Below are positions 51,455 to 61,034 of a stretch of DNA of 64,000 nucleotides, one piece after another. The stretch covers positions 1,736,001 through 1,800,000 of the forward strand of contig WPIO01000028.1 in NCBI GenBank assembly GCA_009760855.2, given 5' to 3'. Position 1 is the stretch's first letter. Every line of letters begins with the position of its first letter. Position numbers and translations under genes: made by a program. The stretch comes from Cristatella mucedo (taxonomy: Eukaryota; Bryozoa; Phylactolaemata; Cristatellidae). Under the pieces are notes generated by a model that was given only the letters and a program-made list of their open reading frames with translations, did no database searches and was not told the DNA's origin.

Positions 51455-51660
51455 GGTAAAGGTCGTCTGAACGAGCAGCCTCATTTATATTACCACCGAA
51501 GAGCCTTTGCTTATTCATGACTCCGCTTGCAACAGTAAGCAAGGGATTGTCAGCTTCAGTTCTCGAACCAACCCACGACCAGGTTTGTAAAATGCAAACA
51601 CGCTGTCAATAGGCTATGACCACGAGCATAGTAATGCAAACACGCTGTCAATAGGCTAAG
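51455..51660 (-). mobile_element. SINE-1 relic followed by a 41-bp tandem duplication
   Basis: Inverted SINE-1 body (GAACGAGCAGCCTCATTTAT ... CCACCGAAGAGCC ... CTTGCAACAGTAAGCAAGG) is followed by a B-box-like TTCTCGAACCAACCC. Just beyond, a segment with GCAAACACGCTGTCAATAGG is present twice in tandem (about 51594-51660). Confidence 0.6.
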
Positions 51661-52249
51661 ACCACGGGGCATAGTATGTAAATAAATTGCATTCCATGAA
51701 ACATTTTTTGGAGGCATTACGACACACCAACTTTTTCAGCAGAAGTTAAAGTTAAAAAACGCAAGACTTCTAAAATGATTCAAAAAAACTAGCACATGAT
51801 CTGTCGAACAGTATTGCTCACAATCTATGCCAAGTTAAGATGGACTTTTCAGTGAATTCTTAAACATTGGCTGCTAAATCAGCGAGATTATGACAGCTCC
51901 TATGGTCCTAGAGTTATAATATTATATAACATCACTTTTGCTCCATGTTTGTCCGTAAGTGGGATTTTGCCTTTCTCAAAAGAATGGAAAATTGCCACTA
52001 CTCCCTAAAAACTTTGCTTTTGTCATTAGCACAGCGACACATTGGAAATTAACACGTTCGAAAAATCCGAACGAAACGCTGGACTTGGCCTGTTGGATCG
52101 GCGCCAATTGACATGCATTAATAGTGGAGTTATACAAAAATGACCTCAGGATATTTAGTACTCAGTATTTTTCTAAATTTTGATAATAGCATGAATAGAT
52201 TTTATGAAACAGCCCCCAGGTGTGGTCTCCCACCATTTTCTCATTATAA

Positions 52250-52705
52250 AGTCCTCAGTGGTGGCGTTTAAAGTTCACTAAATCTTGGTGTAAGCACTCG
52301 CCTTACTTACCCTCAGAGTAAGCAACCACGGTCTCCTTGAATTGGTCAAGATGAGCATCAAGGATAAGAACCTCTGCCAGCTCATTTTTCAGTTTTTCTT
52401 CAGTATAGTCTCAACCAATGTACATGTTTTCTATCTTGTGACTGCTTAGGATTTCCCGAATCACTGTAGCAAAGCTTCTCCAAGCTGCTTTGCTTACTAC
52501 TGAGATTCTTGGAGACATCATTGCAATCGACAATCTTCCTTTTCTAAGCCCCATAAGACATCTTTGCCTGTGCCTCACTCAGACAGCTTAAGGAAGAGTT
52601 CTTTGACGATCCTCGAAGGCTACGGACTCTTTTCATTAGCTGCGACAAATCGTTTCACGATGCCCAGTCTGATGTGCAACGATGGCATCAGCACCTTTCG
52701 GGAGT
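52250..52705 (-). pseudogene. Possible relic of a transposon-associated protein
   Basis: On the minus strand, a block reading VLMPSLHIRLGIVKRFV (52630-52700) resembles the LPPLHIKLGLMKNFVKAL motif of an uncharacterised protein family that I recall from repeats in cnidarians and other invertebrates. Later blocks (ILDAHLDQF, around 52330-52360) could match its HFLHSHLDxFPEN part. At least four stops or frame breaks lie between. The match is from memory and weak. A SINE-1 lies next to it at 52717. Confidence 0.35.
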
Positions 52706-52716
52706 CCGCGTGTATC

Positions 52717-52889
52717 GTTAGCCATGATGGCTCACTAGATAAGGTGGTTGCTTTTCAACTCCTCGGTCCCAAAGTCGTGGGTTCGAATCCTGCGGTCGGC
52801 GATTCTTTATCGCTGCTGCAAGCAGTGGTGAGCCCGTACAGACTCCTCAGTCGCTAAACAAAAGAGACTGTTCAATCAGCTAGTACTAC
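52717..52889 (+). mobile_element. SINE-1, near full length
   Basis: The A-box-like CATGATGGCTCACTAGATAAGG and the B box GTGGGTTCGAATCC are followed by the CTGCTGCAAGCAGTGG body and a CAGCTAGTACTACTACT end. Confidence 0.87.
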
Positions 52890-53094
52890 TACTACTTGTG
52901 GCTCCCACTTGACATCATTGATCTTCGCAGAGAACTCAGTCTAATGTGGCTAGTCTAGGCAGTAACAGTGAGCTGTCAGTGATACCTGCTGTCCCAAAGG
53001 CAGAGATAGCAGAAAAACTTGGTTAAACTGCCTTGACGACCTTTAGTGAATGCCACCAGTTTGTAGTCTCCAAAGGCCTCCCAGCAGAACACGG

Positions 53095-54763
53095 CCTCAG
53101 GTCATGTCCCAGCACCTTTCAAAAAAGCTGTAGTCAGGCCACTTCTCAAGAAAGCAACACTAAACCAAGAGAACTTAAGCAACTACCGCCCAGTCTTCAT
53201 TCTACCATTCCTATTAAAGACGCTGGAACGGGTCGTGGCAGACCAGCTGAACTCCTATATCGAAACCTCACATCTTGCTAGTAAGTTCCAGTCTGGCTTT
53301 AGAGCTAATCACTCCACAGAGTCAGCATTGCTTCGGGTATACAACGACCTACTTAGGAATGCAGACATGGGTAGAGTGTCTCTGCTTGTTTTGCTCCATC
53401 TTTCGGCAGCTTTTGATGCTATCGATCACAAAGTTCTTCTAGAGCGCCTCTCATCTCGCCTGGGCATCACTGGCACTGCTCTGCAGTAGTTCAGGTCCTA
53501 TCTCAGTGGGAGACTCCAGAGTATTGACGTGAATGGACAAAGATAATCTGAATTACCTCTGAAATATGGAGTACCTCAGGGCTCCGTGCTAGGTCCGGTT
53601 CCTTTCACGGTTTATACTCTCCCTCTTGCTGATGTGATTGCCAAGCACAATCTAGGCTTTCACTTCTATTCGGATGACACTCAGTTGTACCTTTGCTTTG
53701 ATCCCTCCCAGCCTTCGAGCACCTCAAATTCTCTAAATTCACTAGCTGCATGCATTGATGACATCCGCACATGGATGGCAGCAAATTTTCTAGAACTTAA
53801 CGATGATAAAACCAACTTACTAGTTATGGTCAAACCCATTGTGATCCAGAGATTGAAAATGCTGACTCTCAAAATTGGCTCTGCCAGCATATCTCCAGTT
53901 GAATCAGCTCGAAATCTAGGTGTCATATTCCAAAGCGAGCTCTCGTTAGACGACCATATCAGCGCCACAGTCAAATCTGCCTATTTTCAGGTTCATAACA
54001 TTGCTAGAATTCGGGCTTGTTTAGATAAGGATACCACATCTAAATTGGTCCATGCATTCGTGACATCTCGTCTCGACTTCTGAAACTCACTGCTTACTGG
54101 CCTACCAGCATGTGCGATCAGGCGATTGCAGCTGGTGCAAAACTCTGCAGCTAGGCTTGTCTGTCGTGAGCCTCGCAGTTGCCACATTACTCCACTTCTC
54201 GCCGACCTGCACTGGCTACCAGTCACGCAACGGATTGACTTCAAGGTTTTGTCGCTCACCTTTAGGTCCCTTCATTCTATGGCTCCAGCCTATCTGTCAG
54301 ATATACTACCCCATCAGGCCAAGCATCGTACCACCCGCTTTTCGGAATCCAACAGTCTACAAATACCTTGTATAATCCTTAAATCCTTTGGAGACCGTGC
54401 GTTTAGTTCGCATGCTCCCAAAGCCTGGAACTCCCTCCCGACCAGCGTCAGAACATCCCCTGACCTGACCACATTTAAAAGGAACTTAGAAACACACCTA
54501 TTTAGGGCAGCATTTAGTGGGTCCCTGTGATTCGTCCTTGATGTGCTTATGCGTGCTGACACTGTGCATGCTGCCACTAACCACATTTGCATGGTGACCG
54601 TGTGCATGTCACCCCTAACCATGTTATTAATTTTGAAAGTTTTTCAAGCATGATTTTACCTGCCATTCAATTGCATGTCCCTTTGCAGCAAATTTAAAGC
54701 GCCTAGAAAGAGATTAAGTTCTCTGAGGGCGCTTTATCAAGTGCATTATTATTAACATTATTA
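53095..54763 (+). mobile_element. LINE-B reference copy, RT to 3' end
   Basis: An L2/CR1-type non-LTR retrotransposon, 5'-truncated at the start of the RT. One reading frame runs from FKKAVVRPLLKKA near 53125 to the natural TGA at 54528. It is broken only by TAG at 53487, TAA at 53544 and TGA at 54081. RT motifs include NYRP, FQSGFRANHSTESALLRV, LSAAFDAIDH, GVPQGSVLGP and FHFYSDD, where Ser replaces the usual Ala of YADD. The C-terminal domain ends KTHLFRxAFSGSL-like. A 230-bp 3' UTR, a GCGCC...GGCGC hairpin and ATT repeats close the element. The endonuclease is absent. Confidence 0.95.
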
Positions 54764-55013
54764 ATAGTAGTAGTAGTATATATCAAAGCGTCCAGCAAAG
54801 TCTTTATGCTGTTGTGATAACCCTAGAGATCCAGTCTGTGTGGGCCAGAGGAAGAGGCTGGTACTGAAGAGATGCTTCCGTCGTGAAGTTGTTCAACGTT
54901 TTCTTGATAGATTGACAGCAGACATATAGAAAACTTGGGAATGCTGAAGGCAAGCAGCCGTTGGCTGTCGGTATAAAACTGGACCACCGGTCACATGACG
55001 CCTTAAGCGTGTG

Positions 55014-55976
55014 GCTGGATAAGAAGGCTTTGCTCTTCGAATAGGTGATGCTGTGGTGCGACTATTATCACGTGCTCGAAATTTGGGTGTCGTTTTTTGA
55101 TAACTGCCTAAATTCTAAAAGATTCAGAAGACTACTTCTACAGCTTGCCATTACGTCCGATTCATACGAAAGATTAGGAACTATCTTAATAATATCAATA
55201 ATAATGCACTTGAGAACTCAATCTCTTTCTAGGGGCTTCACATTTGCTGCAAGGGGAAGCGCGATTGAATGGTGAGTATTATCATGCTTGATAAACATGA
55301 ATAGCATCGTTAGGGGTGACATGCACACGGTCACCATGCAAATGTGGTTAGTGGCAGCATGCACAGTGTCAGCACGCATAACCACATGAAGGACGAATCA
55401 CAGGGACTCACTAGATGCTGTCCCAAATAGATGTGTTCCCAAGTTCTCTTTAAATGTGGTCCACGGTGGCTTGTAAAAAAATTAACTAGCTCCTTGCTCC
55501 TTAGTTCTTTTACGGCTTGATTATTGTAATTCCCTTTCGGCTGGGCTTCCAAAGAAAGTTATTAGCCCACTACAAATGGCTATGAATAAGGCTGCAAGGC
55601 GAGTCTTCAAGTCCCAGAGGTTTGACCATGCGTCTCCTCTGCTAAAAGAGCTAGGATGGCTGCCGGTTGATCAATGGATAGAGAGCAAAGTTCTTACGGT
55701 AACCCACAAGGCCCGCCTCGGCTTGGCTCCTCCATACCTTGCTGAACTGCTGCAACAGTTTCAGCCTCCTCGTAGCCTCAGGTCCTGTATGGACAATAAA
55801 TTAGCTGTCCCATTCCTCCGCTTAAAGATCGTTGGCGACAGAGACTTTAGCTCTGCAGGTCCCAGACTGAGGAACTCGTTTCCACAGTTCTTACGCAACG
55901 ACTACTCTCCTGCTGCAGATTATGGCTCATTCTTTTCAGCGGTCGTGAGCTGCCACTTCCATGCTACCTCAACTGA
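55014..55976 (+). mobile_element. LINE-A C-terminal half, broken by two later insertions
   Basis: The left block (55014-55192) starts at KALLFE-like sequence matching LINE-A GFALLIGDA and runs to the SKIKSCLPQ region. A minus-strand LINE-B fragment interrupts it at 55193-55464. The right block continues in order with LVKNINxxxL, then an open frame (55576-55976) with LLKELGWLPVDQWIESKVL and [15 protein letters not shown]. It ends where the LTR-like repeat begins. Confidence 0.87.
55193..55464 (-). mobile_element. LINE-B 3' end nested in LINE-A
   Basis: ATT-repeat remnant, inverted hairpin, 3' UTR and the last coding bases of LINE-B on the minus strand, 5'-truncated near the TTFKREL-encoding block. 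The flanking LINE-A continues across it. A clean target duplication was not found. Confidence 0.85.
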
Positions 55977-56701
55977 TGTAGTGCTGCAGTGCGGTTAAAA
56001 CACAAGCGACCACAGCTGGGTGCCGAAAGCGACAGTTTATTGTGGGCCTGTTAGGAATGGTCATGCGCCGGCGAAAGCGCTTTACGCGGCGGCGCGTACC
56101 GGACCGACGGAGTTAACTGCGAGAACTCCCGAAGCCCGAGTATAACCAACTACCCTGTGCGTTTACGCGGCGCGTACCGGACCGACTGAGTTATCTGCAT
56201 GAACTCACGAAGCCCGCGTATAATAAACTATCTTATGAGCGCATCGCTAGCGATTGTCCCGACCGCGAAGGCGGGCCGCTACTGCACCCCAAGATACGAG
56301 CAGCAAACTGAGTAGCCGGCAGAACACAACTGTGTAGTCCAAGTTGCACTTAGCTGTTCGTTATATTCTCTCTCCTCTAAACTCCAGACCTCGCGCGTAG
56401 CTGCTATTTCTACTTCAGAATATTAGTCGGTGCACATCCTGGCCGCATCGTCTGCACCAGGATTTATTCTATTTTTTTAGCGGGTAGACCAGGAGCCGGG
56501 CCTGTACTAGGTGTCCTAGTCGAACCCACTAAGGCAAGCACATTAGTCGTTCCATCTCCTAACCGCATCGCCTGCATAAAGCACCATTCTAACCTGAGCT
56601 AGGTGGATCGGGAGCTGGGTCTGTACTAGGCGCCATAGTCGACCCCACTAAGGCAAGGGATCCGATCGCGGCTAAGCTGAGAGCTGTCCCTGTGCAGAAC
56701 A
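55977..56701 (-). repeat. LTR-like dispersed repeat, copy 2 (solo-LTR candidate)
   Basis: In its own (minus) orientation the repeat begins TGTTCTGCAC and ends CACTACA, the TG...CA form of LTR ends. It is flanked by ACTGA and ACTGG, a 5-bp duplication with one mismatch. AATAAACTGTCG lies about 70 bp before the 3' end. Two internal duplications are present: about 75 bp at 56079-56230 (TTTACGCGGCG...CGTACCGGACCGAC) and a longer one at about 56500-56660 (GTACTAGG...CCCACTAAGGCAAG). No internal coding region adjoins. Copy 1 is at 811-1976. Confidence 0.6.
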
Positions 56702-57137
56702 ACTGGTAAATGTTATAACTCAACAATTTAATCTAAAGTAGACACATCAAATTTTAAACTGTTTTGACTTTTTATCACAATTCACCGTTGATTAGTATTA
56801 CTTATTATTTTGATTACATATAAAAATAGGTTTTATGCAAATAAATTCATCTGAAATCAGGCAGTAGATACATATGCAGTGCTTTAGAAAAAAAGTAAAT
56901 TTCAGATTTATCTCAGCCCTGAACTTAAAAGCAAAGTTTGTGGGCAGCAACTGCCATTTCCATGTTTTTGAGGCATTTCAATTGCAAAATTAAAATTACT
57001 ATCCAATCATGTATATAAAGTAAATGTTAGCTGCACAGTGTTATCCATAGAAATGTGATGCAATAACCTGTTTTTCCGTTAAATCCTCTCTTGTTTGGCG
57101 GCGGATCAACGCGTGCAATATATAAATTTATGTCATT
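56702..57137. other. AT-rich sequence, nothing recognised
   Basis: No continuation of the LINE-A interrupted by the LTR-like repeat was found here, so either the LINE was already truncated or later loss occurred. Confidence 0.35.
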
Positions 57138-57257
57138 CGTATGGTGCCCTAAGAGAACTTGATCTATATGCAGGCTATTTCCGTATATCACAGGGTTCGA
57201 TTTCATGACCTTGGGCGTTAAAAGCGAGCACCTTACTGCTGGGCCAAACCAGAACGG
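57138..57257 (-). mobile_element. SINE-2: tRNA-like head plus LINE-B-type tail
   Basis: On the minus strand, TTTGGCCCAGCAGTAAGG is an A-box-like segment and GAAATCGAACCCTG a B-box-like one. A spacer of about 15 bp is followed by ATAGATCAAGTTCTCTTAGG and GCACCAT, which is the LINE-B tail hairpin. The order is the same as at 42632-42745. Confidence 0.68.
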
Positions 57258-57389
57258 CAGACCTGAAGGTCATATAAACATTCTCGTCTCCCGACATAGA
57301 GCGCTCTCCCGTGCGTTCAATGTTCGTTGCAGAATTCTTCCGAAAATCAAAGTTCTTGCGAACACCGTATACGGAAACGATAGAGCTAA

Positions 57390-57772
57390 GATTATTTTTA
57401 GTTCGTATGCTCCCAAAGCTTCGAACTCACTCCCGAATGGTGTCACAACATCCCCTGAATTGACCACATTAAAAAAGAACTTAAAAACGCACCTATTTAG
57501 GACAGCATTTAGTGGGTCCCTGTGATTCGTCCTTCGTGTGCTTATGCATGCTGACACTGTGCATGCTTCCATTGACCACACTTGTACGCTGACCCTGTGC
57601 ATTTCACATGTCGTTTCACATGTCACATTTAAACATTTTATGCCTGTTCTCATTGAGCATGCTACAACTAGCCATTTGATCGTGCTTCCTTTGCAGCAAA
57701 TGTAAAGCGCCTAGAAAGAGATTGAGTTCTCTGAAAGTGCTTTATCAAGTTTATTATTATTACTATTATTAA
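57390..57772 (+). mobile_element. LINE-B 3' end
   Basis: The frame encodes [20 protein letters not shown] to the stop after TAFSGSL, then the 3' UTR, hairpin and ATT repeats. It is 5'-truncated. The upstream 57270-57390 stretch is not LINE-B. Confidence 0.9.
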
Positions 57773-58776
57773 AACGCCAAACGGTAAGTACAGACCCAAA
57801 AAATCGGCAATCTGCGAAATCAACAGCCTTGAACTCACAAAACAAAGAAAAATTGCCTGCATATCGCAGACGGTTCGGATTTCGACTACAGATTGACTCA
57901 TATAGGCTTGTAAAAGCTAGAACTAAGCGCAATAACTTACCGAACGGCAGACCCCGCTAAAAATAGACCTGCTTGGGTCAGGTTCTCACCTTATATATCA
58001 GCCAGATTAGAAGTCATAAGTAAACCTGATTATTAAATATTGTGTTGTTAAATTAAAATTAAAATTAAAAATTCACAAGTCCGCTTATGGCAGCTATTTC
58101 ATAAGGTATCTTCAGTTCAAGATCATTGGCCAAGATCAGAAGTTATAGTCGAGGAGTTTGCCAGTAAAATCAGGTGGTCCCAAACTTTTCTTATTATTAC
58201 AAAGAAGCGCTTCGGTGTAAAATTAAATACAGAATTGTGAATACACTAGCAGGGGTTTGGGAATACATTCAAATAATACTTCGTGAGAGCGGGAGACATA
58301 TACAAGTATGCGAGTGAGATGCCATGGCTTGGTCCTAATGCAATTGGAATGCACCATCAATTGGTAACATGCCTTTTATGAGTTCGATGTGCAACAATGC
58401 TTTATGACTGCCTTGAATCTCCATAAATACGTCTTTGCACTGGAATAGAGGGGCCTTAATGGCTCCCATTGTGTTATGCGAAACTAATATCGACGGTACT
58501 ATTACGTAGCGTTCCATCTAGTCTGTAAAAACTGCTTCCTGATCTCGATTTGAGAACCGCATTACGTTATTTAGTTTCGAATATGCATTAAAGCCTAATA
58601 TGTGAGATTTGGTAACAATAGTACGTCGTTTGTATAGCACCTTTGGATAATGAAATCCAGGCACTTGGCAATTCTCTGTGAGAGAGAGAGAGAGAGGGGG
58701 AGAGAGAAAGGCAACAGTCAAGAATTAATAACATGTAAGGATCAAGCTTAGATAAACATAAGTGCAAGTATTACCC
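57773..58776. other. Unassigned intergenic sequence
   Basis: AT-rich with short open frames only. A GA-rich stretch lies at about 58679-58710. Confidence 0.35.
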
Positions 58777-59271
58777 CTAGACCAATATATAAAAGCAAAC
58801 ATGAAGACGCTCGGGGCCACCTGTTGTATAACTCATACTAAGTAGCATGCAATGAATCACGGAGTGGTAAGCACTAAAAGCGAATAAGTACAAAAAATTT
58901 ACTGTCAATTGTGTCAGCTGTTTGCATAGAAAAGTAAAGCAAAACAGATGCGTCATTTCAAGAGACTTCGATGATTCAAATTCTCTACAGATGGTTATAG
59001 ACGCTGGAAGTAAGCTGTATGCGTTTGACTCACACAATATTGAGAGCCAGATCACCAACATTTTAAAATTCAATCCTAGGGAATGGGCAGGCGACATGAA
59101 ACTGGGGAGCTGACGAGAACACATTTGGAAAGAGCAAGGAATTTGGCGTACACAGCGACTTGTAGGACACAGAGAGGATTTTGAAGTCGATTTTAGGCTT
59201 GACAGATGTGTGCAATACGAAATGCGATCGTTAACTACAGCATGGTGGTAGCTCCTTACTTTAGCTGACAT
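58777..59271 (-). other. 164-codon open frame, no recognised family
   Basis: This is the longest open frame in the window that is not PEF1, NAA30 or LINE. Its composition (rich in Ser, Leu, Cys, Phe) gives no clear domain, signal peptide or regular repeat. It may be a chance opening, an exon, or a relic. I could not name it. Confidence 0.2.
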
Positions 59272-59319
59272 TTAAGTCCGTTATGAATTGGTAGATACTA
59301 GGGTTTTTATTTTTAACTT

Positions 59320-59466
59320 AACTTGTACAAGTCACCCGTAACCATGTTATTCATTTTGCTTGTTTTTCAAGCTTGATTTTACTTACCATTCAATTGCATT
59401 TCCCTTTGCAGCAAATGTAAAGTGCCTAGAAAGAGATTAAGTTCTCTGAGGGCGCTTTATCAAGTA

Positions 59467-59504
<38 letters not shown>
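59320..59504 (+). mobile_element. LINE-B 3' UTR and tail with long (ATT)n
   Basis: Begins within the 3' UTR at CACCCGTAACCATGTTATTC and ends with the hairpin and a 37-bp (ATT)n run at 59468-59504. No coding part. Confidence 0.88.
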
Positions 59505-59505
<1 letters not shown>

Positions 59506-60065
59506 AATCCGTTAGACTCCAGTGCTGTGCAAGTCATTACTTATTGAAACGTTTATGTCCTTTATCAGTCAGGTTACGACTGTCGATAGAGTGCTCGCGG
59601 TTCCTGAATTATAATCAGCGGTTGAGTCAGAGGCAGTAGGCAGGCTTTTGCTCCCCCCGTCCCATCACGGGGAGCAGCGCTCTGGACCACCCCAAATTCT
59701 TACACCTTCGACCATCAATAATATCGAAATTGTGTCCTATTTCCACTCAATTGGCAACCGCCGAGTTTGCGTCGAGGAAACTCGGTGACTCTGCGCTATG
59801 ATTTTTATCAATTGTAGGTCTTGCCGCGTAAGTGAAATCTCGGGGTCTTGCCCTCTAAATGAAAATCCCGGCTTTGCCTCTGATTATGATGATTGGGAAT
59901 CTGTATGTATTAATATTTGGCAAAGTGGCTTATACGCTGAAGGCATGCGATGGGCAGCGAGTTAAAGTCAGGGCACTTCGCAGTTGCACCCAATCCTTCG
60001 AGCCATGCATTTGAGTTGTGCTTTAGGCCTCACTTCTGCCAGTTGAGAGGCGATCTCGGCTGCTA

Positions 60066-60083
60066 CGTACGAAATTTCGTACG
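60066..60083. repeat. 18-bp perfect palindrome
   Basis: CGTACGAAATTTCGTACG equals its own reverse complement. It lies in a CpG-rich stretch (59580-60340), about 40 bp upstream of an ATG at 60123. Confidence 0.8.
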
Positions 60084-60243
60084 CTACGGTCGACGCTGGA
60101 ACATACGCAACCATCGGCGGCCATGAATGGACTCCTCCACATCATGGATATGAACTTTTTTATCATAGAATTTGGGTTGCTGCGATGTTCCGCTAATGTT
60201 GACGAACCTAGGTGTATCATTACATCACATCGGTGCCTCGCCT

Positions 60244-60337
60244 ATGAGTCGCTACTCAGGATACAAGAGGTCACGCGCGACCGGTATTTGTCACGCGTCA
60301 GTAAGGTCTCGCACCATTACAGCCGCTGTTCTTCAGG
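60244..60337 (+). CDS. Possible first coding exon of an unknown gene
   Basis: An ATG opens MSRYSGYKRSRATG and the frame stays open to a good donor, G|GTAAGG, at 60338. The region upstream is CpG-rich and free of recognised repeats, as for the other promoters here. No downstream exon was identified before the LINE-A copy at 61035, and no protein family is recognised, so this is a weak call. Confidence 0.18.
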
Positions 60338-60344
60338 GTAAGGA

Positions 60345-61034
60345 AATTGGGCAGAAGTCACTACATCATGTTTTTAACATTACCTTAATCATTTTTTGGC
60401 TAACACTGAGAAACAGATGTGTTGTCATTTAATCCTTAATCAATTGCACGTACTGGTCTTAAGAATTTTTATTTGCGACATACATTTTTCATTATCAGAG
60501 GGATCGGATAGTTTATGCTTTAAAATAATACTTCGAGATCCTCACGGCTGTATCTAATGCACCGTATCAGCGCAGAGAACCTGATGAGCCGATTCTACCA
60601 TAAAACTGGGCTAATTTTGGAGAACGCAGAGAGAAACACATTGGACTTTTATAGCCTAATTGCCAATCCACCTATAAACAGATCCAAGAAAATACAAGAC
60701 AGTTTGATTTAAAAAATACTACAGTCACAGCTAGTAATGCCCTCTCTACCAGAGAGCATAAGCATACATTAGGTGCACCGCTACGACGACATCTCACGAA
60801 CCAGGTATGCCCTATAAAGTTGGATACTAACAACGTACCAGCAACAGCACGCCGAAACACCGTAACGAGCTTCAACTCGTGTAAATTCATCCCTCCTTTA
60901 TCGCGATTAATCATTCCAGACTCTACCTCGATAAGTGAATTTCCTCGAAGTAGAATTCTTCATTTATAAATCAAATATTTTCGTAGTTAGAGCTTAAAAA
61001 CCTATTCGCGACCCTCTAGATACGGTGTTTAACG
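60345..61034. other. Unassigned sequence
   Basis: A minus-strand open frame at 60672-60914 shows no domain. Nothing else was recognised before the LINE-A 3' end. Confidence 0.3.
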
